Assembly: GCA_016201645.1 (NCBI GenBank)
Contig: JACQCL010000025.1
Coordinates: 1 to 24,384, forward strand
Origin: Candidatus Rokuibacteriota bacterium
Lineage (GTDB): Bacteria; Methylomirabilota; Methylomirabilia; Rokubacteriales; CSP1-6
Direction of reading: 5' to 3'
DNA length: 24,384 nucleotides
Positions 7,846 through 15,102 of the stretch are shown here, piece by piece. A program made the position numbers and the translations under genes. The notes below the pieces were generated by a model. It had not been told where the DNA came from, ran no database searches, and was given only the letters and a program-made list of their open reading frames with translations. How positions within the stretch are numbered: the first letter of the stretch is position 1; each line of letters begins with the position of its first letter.

Positions 7846-8388
7846 ATGGAACTGGTAACGTTCTTCGGCGTGGCGATCCTGGCGGTGGCCTCGGCGCTGG
7901 GGCTCGTGCTGCGCCGGAACCCGATCCACGGGGCGCTGTTCCTGGTCGTGAACCTGGGATGCGTGGCGGTCCTTTACCTGCTCCTCGGCGCCGAGTTCCT
8001 GGCGCTGGCGCAGATCATCATCTACGCCGGGGCGATCATGGTCCTGTTCGTCTTCGCGATCATGGTCCTCATCCCGGGAAAGGAGGAGACGGGACCGGAT
8101 CCGCTCCGCCCTCAACGGCTGTTGGCAGTTCCTCTCGGGGCGGTCCTCCTGCTCGAGGCCGTGCTCGTCCTGAGGTCTCATGTCGTGGGCGGTGGTTCGT
8201 CCCGATTCCCCGGCCATCAGCCGGGGTCCCCCTTGGCCGCCGTCCCCCCGGCCGTCAGACCGGGTGGGATCGAGTCGGTCGGGCGTCTGCTGCTGGGCGA
8301 TTATCTTTTTGCCTTTGAGGTGACCTCCGTCCTGCTCCTCGCCGCCCTGGTGGGCGTCCTCACCTTGGCGAAACGGAAGGCCGAATGA
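7846..8388 (+). CDS. nuoJ: NADH-quinone oxidoreductase subunit J
   Basis: Membrane subunit of the complex I pumping arm. The protein has 180 residues and about five hydrophobic segments. The N-terminal LRRNPIHGALFLVVNL and AEFLALAQIIIYAGAIMVLF are typical of the family; the latter includes the pi-bulge helix region. A proline- and glycine-rich loop of about 35 residues precedes the last helix, longer than in compact homologues. The ATG at 7846 follows a short leader; the stop overlaps the nuoK start by four bases (ATGA). Confidence 0.94.
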   Translation: MELVTFFGVAILAVASALGLVLRRNPIHGALFLVVNLGCVAVLYLLLGAEFLALAQIIIYAGAIMVLFVFAIMVLIPGKEETGPDPLRPQRLLAVPLGAVLLLEAVLVLRSHVVGGGSSRFPGHQPGSPLAAVPPAVRPGGIESVGRLLLGDYLFAFEVTSVLLLAALVGVLTLAKRKAE

Positions 8389-8690
8389 TGGTCCCCGAAA
8401 CGTATTACACTATGCTCTCGGCGATCCTCTTTTCGATCGGGGTCGTGGGGGTGCTGGTCCGCCGGAACCCGCTCGTCATCTTCATGTCCATCGAGCTGAT
8501 GTTGAACGCTGCCAACCTGGCCCTGGTGGCCTTCGGCGCTCGGTTCGGCGCGGCCGATGCGCAAGTGTTAGTCTTCTTCGTGATGACGGTGGCTGCGGCG
8601 GAGGTCGCCGTGGGGCTCGCCATCATCGTCGCGATCTTCAGGCTCCGGCGCCGGCTCTCCGTGGATGACTTGAGCCTGATGCGCTGGTAA
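8385..8690 (+). CDS. nuoK: NADH-quinone oxidoreductase subunit K
   Basis: Small three-helix membrane subunit of complex I, homologous to MrpC. The protein has 101 residues, a normal family length. LVRRNPLVIFMSIELMLNAA contains the conserved glutamate of the second helix, and AAAEVAVGLAIIVAIFR contains the second conserved glutamate. The start overlaps the nuoJ stop. In many operons nuoL, nuoM and nuoN follow; here the next gene is pyruvate dehydrogenase E1 alpha, 16 bases downstream, so the three antiporter-like subunits must be encoded elsewhere if the enzyme is complete. Confidence 0.95.
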   Translation: MMVPETYYTMLSAILFSIGVVGVLVRRNPLVIFMSIELMLNAANLALVAFGARFGAADAQVLVFFVMTVAAAEVAVGLAIIVAIFRLRRRLSVDDLSLMRW

Positions 8691-8706
8691 ACCGGGAGGG
8701 GAATGT

Positions 8707-9705
8707 ATGGCTCAAACGAAAGCAGTGACGGTCACTCCAAAGGTGGACGCGGACCTCGCCCGCCGGCTCCTCGCCAAGATGGTGCTCATCCGGCGCTTCG
8801 AGGAGAAGGCCGCGGAGATGTACGCGCTGGGCAAGATCGGCGGGTTCCTCCACCTCTACATCGGTCAGGAGGCGATCGCCGTGGGCGCCACATCCGTCTT
8901 GAGGCCTGACGACTACGCGATCTCCGCTTACCGGGAGCACGGCCACTGCCTGGCCAAGGGGTCGGACCCGCGCCGTATGATGGCCGAGCTCTTCGGCCGC
9001 CGCGACGGCCTCAGCAAAGGCAAGGGCGGCTCCATGCATCTCTTCGACAAGTCCAAGAACTTTCTCGGAGGCCACGCGATCGTGGGAGCGCACCTGCCGA
9101 TCGCAGCGGGTGCCGCCTTCGCCATCAAGTACCAGGGTGCCGATCAGGCGGTCATCTGCTACTTCGGCGACGGCGCGGTGCCCCAGGGGGAGTTCCACGA
9201 ATCGATGAATCTCGCCGCCCTCTGGAAGCTCCCGGTGGTTTATCTGTGCGAGAACAACCGGTACGCCATGGGAACGGCGATCCACCGGGCCCTGGCTCAG
9301 ACCGAGATCTGGCGGTACGCGGAAACCTACGGCGTGCCCGGCGAGGCGGTGGACGGGATGGACGTCCTCGCCGTTCGGGAGGTCGTGGGGCGGGCGGTCG
9401 AGCGGTGCCGACGGGGGCAGGGGCCGAGCCTCATTGAGGCTCGTACCTACCGCTTCCGCGGCCACTCCATGCGCGACCCGTCGGCGGCGGTGTACCGCAC
9501 CAAGGAAGAGGTGGAGCGCGAGAAGGAGCGCGATCCCGTCAAGCTCTTCCGGGATCGCTGCTTTAAGGAGGGGGTGCTGACCGAGGCGGAGGTCAAGACG
9601 ATCGAGAAGGAAATCAACGACCTCGTGGATGAGGCGGTCGCGTTTGCCGACGCCTCTCCGGAGCCGCCGGTGGAGTGGCTCACCACCGACATTTTTAAGG
9701 AGTGA
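8707..9705 (+). CDS. pdhA: pyruvate dehydrogenase E1 component, alpha subunit
   Basis: Thiamine-diphosphate-dependent decarboxylase subunit of the alpha2beta2 type; with E1 beta it decarboxylates pyruvate and transfers the acetyl group to lipoyl-E2. The protein has 332 residues. The thiamine-diphosphate motif runs from GDG (154-156) to NN (183-184), and YRFRGHSMRDP near residue 255 is the active-site loop. GLSKGKGGSMHLF at about 101-113 matches PdhA more than branched-chain or acetoin E1 proteins, though those alternatives cannot be excluded without alignment. A GGGAGGGG ribosome-binding site at about 8695-8702 supports the ATG at 8707. The small gap after nuoK suggests continued transcription from the nuo operon. 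Confidence 0.92.
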   Translation: MAQTKAVTVTPKVDADLARRLLAKMVLIRRFEEKAAEMYALGKIGGFLHLYIGQEAIAVGATSVLRPDDYAISAYREHGHCLAKGSDPRRMMAELFGRRDGLSKGKGGSMHLFDKSKNFLGGHAIVGAHLPIAAGAAFAIKYQGADQAVICYFGDGAVPQGEFHESMNLAALWKLPVVYLCENNRYAMGTAIHRALAQTEIWRYAETYGVPGEAVDGMDVLAVREVVGRAVERCRRGQGPSLIEARTYRFRGHSMRDPSAAVYRTKEEVEREKERDPVKLFRDRCFKEGVLTEAEVKTIEKEINDLVDEAVAFADASPEPPVEWLTTDIFKE

Positions 9706-9711
9706 AGCGCC

Positions 9712-10646
<935 letters not shown>

Positions 10647-10690
10647 CGGCAAGGCGTTGAGGTCCCTGCCGCTGAGCCGGAGGTCCTGAG

Positions 10691-11944
10691 ATGGCCATTA
10701 CGAAGGTCGTGATGCCCAAGCTCTCCGAGGCCATGGAGACCGGCAAGGTCATCAAGTGGCTCAAGAAGGAGGGCGACCGCGTCGAGGGTGGAGAAATCAT
10801 CGCCGAGGTCGAGACCGACAAGGCGGATATCGAGCTCGAGGCCTTCGGAGCGGGCGTGCTCAGGAAGATCGTGGTGCCGGCCGGGGAGCGTGCCCCCGTT
10901 GGCGGGCTGATCGCCGTGATCGCAGAGCCGTCGGAGGAGATCGGCAGTGTCTTGAGTGCCGCGCCCGTGGCGCCCGTCGCGCCGCCGCCGTCAACCCCCC
11001 CGCGGCCGACGCCCGCCGTCGCAGCCGCGCCGACGCTCAGACCTGTTCAACCTCCGCCTCCGTCCCCGGCGCCCACCCCGGTCCCGGGTGGCCGTATCAA
11101 GGCCTCGCCGCTCGCCAAAAAGATCGCAGCCCGATCGGGTGTGGACCTTCGGCTCGTCCAGGGAAGTGGTCCGGGCGGTCGGATCGTCCGGAGCGACGTT
11201 GAGGCCGCCCTCGGTGCCGCTCCGGCCGTCGCTCCCGCTGCCCTCCCGGCAGTTCCCGGTGTCGAGTACCAGGATGTGCCGCTCTCCTCGATCCGGGCCG
11301 CCATCGCCAAGCGGATGCCGTTGGCCAAAGCGCCGATCCCGCATTTTTACTTGACCAGCGAGATTGCCATGGACCGGGTCTGGGACCTCCGGGAGGAGCT
11401 GAACGCGCTGGAAGGGCAACCGAAGATCACGGTCACCGACATGATCGTCAAGGCGTGCGCGCTGGCGCTGAGGAAGCACCCGGAGGTGAACGCCTCCTTT
11501 CAAGGCGAGAGCATCCGCGTCCATTACCGGGTCCACCTCGGCCTCGCCGTGGCGCTCGACGACGGATTGATCACGCCGGTTCTTCGAAATTGCGAGACGA
11601 AGTCGCTCGCTCAGATCGCGGTGGAGGGGCGCGACCTCGTGGAGCGCGCGCGCCAGCGCCGGCTCAAGGCCCCGGAGCTCTCCGGCGCCACGTTCTCCAT
11701 CTCCAACCTCGGCATGTTCGATGTGGACGAGTTCTCGGCGATCATCAACCCCCCTGAGGGGGCGATCCTCGCCGTCGGGGCGGTCAAGGTCGTGCCTGTC
11801 GTGGAGGCGGGCCGGATCGGGACAGCCCGCCGGATGAAGGTCACGCTCTCGTGCGATCACCGGGTGATGGACGGGGCAATGGGGGCCCGGTTCCTTCAGG
11901 ACCTCAAGGCGCTGCTGGAAGAGCCGCTGCGTCTGTTGCTCTAA
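10691..11944 (+). CDS. pdhC: dihydrolipoamide acetyltransferase (E2 of the pyruvate dehydrogenase complex)
   Basis: Core enzyme that accepts the acetyl group on a swinging lipoyl arm and transfers it to CoA. The protein has 417 residues. There is one lipoyl domain (about 1-80) with the lipoylated lysine Lys44 in VETDKADIE, then a Pro/Ala linker (about 88-133), a peripheral subunit-binding domain at about 137-173 (KASPLAKKIAARSGVDL), a second linker, and a catalytic domain at about 195-417 ending in SCDHRVMDGA, whose His390 and Asp394 are the catalytic pair. GGAGG at 10679-10683 precedes the ATG. It is intact, although the gene before it is broken. Confidence 0.92.
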   Translation: MAITKVVMPKLSEAMETGKVIKWLKKEGDRVEGGEIIAEVETDKADIELEAFGAGVLRKIVVPAGERAPVGGLIAVIAEPSEEIGSVLSAAPVAPVAPPPSTPPRPTPAVAAAPTLRPVQPPPPSPAPTPVPGGRIKASPLAKKIAARSGVDLRLVQGSGPGGRIVRSDVEAALGAAPAVAPAALPAVPGVEYQDVPLSSIRAAIAKRMPLAKAPIPHFYLTSEIAMDRVWDLREELNALEGQPKITVTDMIVKACALALRKHPEVNASFQGESIRVHYRVHLGLAVALDDGLITPVLRNCETKSLAQIAVEGRDLVERARQRRLKAPELSGATFSISNLGMFDVDEFSAIINPPEGAILAVGAVKVVPVVEAGRIGTARRMKVTLSCDHRVMDGAMGARFLQDLKALLEEPLRLLL

Positions 11945-11956
11945 GGAAGACAGTCC

Positions 11957-13351
11957 GTGGGGACAATGAAGGTTGATGTGGGGGTGGTGGGGACCGGGCC
12001 GGGCGGGTACGTGGCGGCCATCCGGTGCGCCCAGCTCGGGCTCTCGGTCGCCGCCGTCGAGGACGACCGCCCCGGAGGCGTCTGCCTCAACTGGGGGTGC
12101 ATCCCCACCAAGGCGCTGCTCCGCAACGCCGAAGTCGTGGGGCTCTTCGGGAGGGCGGCCGAGTTCGGGATTAAGCTCTCCGGCTTCGAGGCGGACTATG
12201 CGGAGGCCATCAGGCGAAGCCGCCGGGTCGCCGATCGGATGGCGAAGGGGGTGGAGTTCCTCTTCAAGAAGAACAAAATCGCGCTGATCCCCGGGCGCGG
12301 CCGGCTCAAGAGCCGGACGGTGGTCGAGGTCGCCGCCAAGGACGGGACGGAGACCATCGAGGCGAAGGCGGTCATCCTGGCCACAGGGTCTGAGCCCAAG
12401 TCCCTTGCCGGCGTGGTCATTGACGAGGAGTCCGTCATCTCCTCGAACGGGGCGGTCCGGCTGGAGCGGGCGCCGAGGTCGCTGATTATCGTGGGGGCCG
12501 GTGCGGTGGGGATGGAATTCGTCGACGTGTACGCCGCCTACGGCGTCCAGGTCACGCTGCTGGAGGCGTTGCCGCGTATCCTCCCGCTCGAGGACGAAGA
12601 GGTCTCCTCCCAGCTCACGCGTCTCTTCGCCAGGCGGGGCGTGACGATCCGGGTGGGGGTCAAGGTGAAGTCGGTCAAGGCGGCGAAGAATGGCGTGACC
12701 GTGGAAGTGGAGGCCGATGGGAAGGCCGAGAGGCTCGAGGCGGAGCAGGTGCTCGTGGCTGTCGGGCGCGGCGCCAAAGTGAAGGACGTAGGGTTGGAGG
12801 CGCTCGGCGTGACCCTGGAGCGCGGGTTCGTCAAGGTGTCGCCGCGGATGGAGACCTCGGTGGGTGGGCTCTACGCCATCGGCGACATGGCGGGCCCGCC
12901 GCTGCTGGCCCACAAGGCGATGGCCGAAGGGGTGGTGGCGGCCGAGGCGATCGCGGGCCGGGAGCCCCGCCCGATTGATTACACCAACGTGCCCAGCTGT
13001 ACCTACTGCCGTCCCCAGGTCGCGTCGATCGGCCTCACGGAGGCGCAGGCCAAGGCCGGCGGGCGTGAAGTGACGGTGGGGCGGTTTCCCTTTTCGGCGA
13101 ACGGCAAGGCCGTGGCCCTCGGGGAGACCGAGGGGTTCCTCAAGGTGGTGGCGGACAAGGCGACCGGGGAACTCCTCGGCGTGCATATCGTCGGTCCCGA
13201 AGCCACGGAGCTGATCCACGAGTTTGCCGTGGGGCGCACGCTCGAAGCGACGCTGGAGGAGTTGATCCACACCATCCACGCTCACCCGACCCTGTCCGAA
13301 GCGGCGCTCGAGGCCACGCTCGGCGCCCTCGGCCAGGCCATCCACATCTAA
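11957..13351 (+). CDS. lpdA: dihydrolipoamide dehydrogenase (E3)
   Basis: Flavoprotein that reoxidises dihydrolipoamide on E2 and reduces NAD+. The protein has 464 residues, full family length. The FAD-binding GTGPGGYVAA is near the N-terminus. The redox-active disulfide is Cys43-Cys48 in GGVCLNWGCIPTK. An NAD-binding glycine motif (IIVGAGAVGMEF) lies in the middle, and the C-terminal HAHPTLSEA carries the catalytic His443-Glu448 pair. GTG at 11957 follows AAGGAAG at about 11943-11949; an ATG at 11966 is the alternative. It is the last gene of the PDH operon, followed by hairpin repeats. Confidence 0.94.
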   Translation: MGTMKVDVGVVGTGPGGYVAAIRCAQLGLSVAAVEDDRPGGVCLNWGCIPTKALLRNAEVVGLFGRAAEFGIKLSGFEADYAEAIRRSRRVADRMAKGVEFLFKKNKIALIPGRGRLKSRTVVEVAAKDGTETIEAKAVILATGSEPKSLAGVVIDEESVISSNGAVRLERAPRSLIIVGAGAVGMEFVDVYAAYGVQVTLLEALPRILPLEDEEVSSQLTRLFARRGVTIRVGVKVKSVKAAKNGVTVEVEADGKAERLEAEQVLVAVGRGAKVKDVGLEALGVTLERGFVKVSPRMETSVGGLYAIGDMAGPPLLAHKAMAEGVVAAEAIAGREPRPIDYTNVPSCTYCRPQVASIGLTEAQAKAGGREVTVGRFPFSANGKAVALGETEGFLKVVADKATGELLGVHIVGPEATELIHEFAVGRTLEATLEELIHTIHAHPTLSEAALEATLGALGQAIHI

Positions 13352-13353
13352 CC

Positions 13354-13403
13354 CCCCTCACCTTCATCCTCTCCCCCGGCGGGGGAGAGGGCAGGGTGAG
13401 GGG
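13354..13403. repeat. long imperfect palindrome after lpdA
   Basis: A 50-base inverted repeat. The outer arms are CCCCTCACC (13354-13362) and GGTGAGGGG (13395-13403). The inner arms are CCTCTCCCCC (13368-13377) and GGGGGAGAGG (13381-13390) around a GGC loop, with unpaired stretches between the two stems. It begins 2 bases after the lpdA stop and could end PDH transcription as a stable hairpin, but no T-run follows, so a classic intrinsic terminator is not supported. Similar palindromes recur in many GC-rich genomes. Confidence 0.8.
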
Positions 13404-13427
13404 CCAGGGTCTGAGAGAGGGCTTCTG

Positions 13428-13499
13428 TTCGAGCGTCGGCTTCGCCGACGCAACCGCTGGGGGGAGACTTCGGAAGGAGGGCGCAGCCCCCCTCCGAGG
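13428..13499 (+). repeat. two-hairpin intergenic repeat, copy 2
   Basis: Second copy. Hairpin 1 is GCGTCGGC (13433-13440), TTC loop, GCCGACGC (13444-13451), a perfect 8-bp stem whose middle bases differ from the other copies yet still pair. Hairpin 2 is TCGGAAGGAGGGC (13470-13482), GCA loop, GCCCCCCTCCGA (13486-13497). The right end lies 5 bases from the stop codon of the minus-strand DUF4337 gene, so the element points at that gene's 3' end. Confidence 0.85.
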
Positions 13500-13502
13500 T
13501 TA

Positions 13503-14093
13503 CTAGTGGTGGAGGAAGGGGAAGCGGAACCAGAGGGTATAGCCGTTGACGGTCAAGAGCGCGCCGCCGAGGGCCAGGGCCAGGCTGAAGACGAACAGCG
13601 GGCAGGAGGTCGCGAGGATCGAGACCGACGCCATCACGATGGCGATCTGGAGGAGCACCTCGGCGTAGTCGAAGTAGGGATCCTTCTCCCGGTTCCGGTC
13701 GCGCTCGTGCTCGAGCTTCTTGGCGTCCTTCTCGATGTCTTTCTTCTCGGCGTTATAGCGCTTTTCCTCTTCGGCGCACTTCTTCAGCAGCTCCTCGTGC
13801 CGCTGGCGCACCTCGGGCTTGAGAAGAGGGCTTCGCTCCGCCAACTCCACCTCGAGTCTCATCTTCTGAGCCCGATACTGGTGCTCCCGGATGACCTTCG
13901 CCTGATAGAAGGCCCACTGGTCGGAGGATTGCTGCTGGGCGAGGAGCATTTCTTTCATGGCGTTGTTGCCGCCCAGCGAGGCGATGGCGAGGATGACCGC
14001 GTAGATGGCCGTCACCAGCGCGACGCGCCGGCCGAACGACCGCTCGGCCCTTTCCTTTAGCTCCTCCGGGTTAGGCAGCTCGACTTCCGGCAT
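13503..14093 (-). CDS. DUF4337-like membrane protein of unknown function
   Basis: A 196-residue protein. A short charged N-terminus leads to a membrane segment at about 24-41. A long charged, probably coiled-coil middle (about 65-138) contains SDQWAFYQAK at 57-66, a block I associate with the DUF4337 family. Two membrane segments at about 146-163 and 166-184 end the protein. Topology suggests an inner-membrane protein with a large soluble helical loop. No catalytic motif is visible. It stands alone on the minus strand between two inverted copies of the two-hairpin repeat; the repeat ends 3 bases before its ATG and no Shine-Dalgarno motif is visible. The family name is from recall of sequence character, not a search. 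Confidence 0.8.
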   Translation of the reverse strand: MPEVELPNPEELKERAERSFGRRVALVTAIYAVILAIASLGGNNAMKEMLLAQQQSSDQWAFYQAKVIREHQYRAQKMRLEVELAERSPLLKPEVRQRHEELLKKCAEEEKRYNAEKKDIEKDAKKLEHERDRNREKDPYFDYAEVLLQIAIVMASVSILATSCPLFVFSLALALGGALLTVNGYTLWFRFPFLHH

Positions 14094-14096
14094 AAA

Positions 14097-14166
14097 CTCG
14101 GAGGGGGGCTACGCCTCCCCTCCGATGCCGCTCCCCGGGATGGCGAGGGCGAAGCCCTCGCTCGAA
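14097..14166 (-). repeat. two-hairpin intergenic repeat, copy 3 (inverted)
   Basis: Third copy, on the minus strand. Hairpin 1 reads GCGAGGGC-TTC-GCCCTCGC on the minus strand (14161-14143), a perfect 8-bp stem with a middle sequence different from copies 1 and 2. Hairpin 2 reads TCGGAGGGGAGGC, GTA loop, GCCCCCCTCCGA (14125-14098). The conserved end CCTCCGAG stops 3 bases before the ATG of the DUF4337 gene. The stretch 14167-14214 beyond it shows nothing recognisable. Confidence 0.85.
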
Positions 14167-14214
14167 TCCGCCTGATCCAACGTCGTGGGTCGGGCGAAAG
14201 TGGTCGGCACGGCG

Positions 14215-14535
14215 TTACTTCTCGCGGCGGGCTTTCCCGATCTCCTCTTTCATCGCCTCCTTGCCGGCCTCAAACGCCGTCGCGAGCCGCTGGCTCTGCT
14301 CCTCGAAGAATTCGCGTCCCTTGTCGTAAAGCTCCCCTGCGCGCACTTGGGCGTCCTTCGCGTACTCCTGGGCGCGCTTGGAGAAGTCGCCGCCTTTCTC
14401 GAGGAGCAGCTCGCGGGTCTCCTGTCCTGTCTTGGGGGTCAGGAGCAGGGCTGCGGCCGCGCCCATCAAAGCTCCCAGAAAAAACCAGCCGAGATATCCT
14501 GCCGGGTCGCCGCCGGAACTTCGTTCGTCAGCCAT
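14215..14535 (-). CDS. YtxH-like small membrane protein
   Basis: A 106-residue protein. After a short polar N-terminus comes one glycine/alanine-rich membrane segment (about 13-32), immediately followed by LLLTPKTGQETRELL, the hallmark of the YtxH-like family. A highly charged helical tail of about 65 residues completes it. The function of the family is unsettled; in Bacillus subtilis ytxH sits in a stress-induced operon with ytxG. AGGAGG lies 7 bases upstream of the ATG at 14535. It is 17 bases downstream of the DUF948-like gene, so the two form a ytxG-ytxH type pair. Confidence 0.85.
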   Translation of the reverse strand: MADERSSGGDPAGYLGWFFLGALMGAAAALLLTPKTGQETRELLLEKGGDFSKRAQEYAKDAQVRAGELYDKGREFFEEQSQRLATAFEAGKEAMKEEIGKARREK

Positions 14536-14552
14536 CGGTCATCCTCCTCGAC

Positions 14553-14939
14553 TCAATGCTTCTTATTCTTGGTGATCAACCTGGAGATGAAGACGTCCAG
14601 CCCCTTCTTGACTCCCGTGGCGGCCCCCATGAGCCGGCCGACCCGGGTGAAGCCTCCCACGAACCCCACCACCCGGCCAACGCGCGTCGTCACTTCGTCC
14701 ACCCGGTCGATGATCCCCCCCAAGCGTTCCACGTTCTGGTCCGTATGCTTCGACAAAGCACGGAGCTCGTCGGTCAACCCGTGGAGCTGGCTGGCCATCG
14801 GCCGAATCTCGCGTTCCAGCACCATCAGCACGGTTTCGGCTCGCGCCGCGGCCCGCTTGACGGCGAGCAGCGTGGGCACCAGCACCGCCGTCACGACGGC
14901 CACGCAAAGGGCGATAACGAGGAGTGCCATAGTAGGCAT
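14553..14939 (-). CDS. DUF948 (YtxG-like) membrane protein
   Basis: A 128-residue protein. An N-terminal membrane helix (about 3-24) leads into a helical region, then a heptad-like stretch rich in charged residues (about 30-90), glycine/valine-rich segments, and a lysine-rich end. Domain order and its place before a YtxH-like gene match the DUF948/YtxG family, whose role is not established. An upstream GTG at 14969 is in frame, but it lies at or ahead of the predicted transcription start of the promoter at 14973-15002, so I prefer ATG 14939; ATG 14930 is also possible. No strong ribosome-binding site was found for any of these. Confidence 0.8.
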   Translation of the reverse strand: MPTMALLVIALCVAVVTAVLVPTLLAVKRAAARAETVLMVLEREIRPMASQLHGLTDELRALSKHTDQNVERLGGIIDRVDEVTTRVGRVVGFVGGFTRVGRLMGAATGVKKGLDVFISRLITKNKKH

Positions 14940-14972
14940 CGTCTTGGTTCCGAGGAGCGGAAGATGCACCGC

Positions 14973-15002
14973 ATTATCTCAGGCCGGGACGCCCCAAGTC
15001 AA
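14973..15002 (-). promoter_or_regulatory. sigma70-like promoter for the ytxG-ytxH type pair
   Basis: On the minus strand, TTGACT (15002-14997) is followed after exactly 18 bases by GATAAT (14978-14973). This is a close match to the housekeeping consensus. A transcript would begin near 14965-14967, giving a leader of about 27 bases before ATG 14939. It is back to back with the promoter at 15035-15064. Confidence 0.65.
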
Positions 15003-15034
15003 TCGGCTCACGCGCGAGAAAGTGGCCAAATTCG

Positions 15035-15064
15035 TTGACTTTACACTGGGTCCGTTCCTATACT
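15035..15064 (+). promoter_or_regulatory. sigma70-like promoter for the carboxylase-mutase operon
   Basis: TTGACT (15035-15040) and TATACT (15059-15064) are separated by 18 bases, a strong match to the housekeeping consensus in an otherwise GC-rich region. Transcription would begin near 15071, about 30 bases before the carboxyltransferase ATG at 15103, which has GAGGAG at 15091-15096. The 32 bases between the two divergent -35 boxes could hold a shared regulator site. Confidence 0.7.
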
Positions 15065-15102
15065 AAGGGCGGCGCGGTACCCCACCGAACGAGGAGCCGG
15101 AA

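Noticed and set aside
10991..13345. A 784-codon minus-strand frame opposite pdhC and lpdA, and a similar 549-codon frame at 1076-2725.
   Set aside because: Both are antisense shadows of well-conserved genes with compositionally biased translations; neither shows a motif or a ribosome-binding site.
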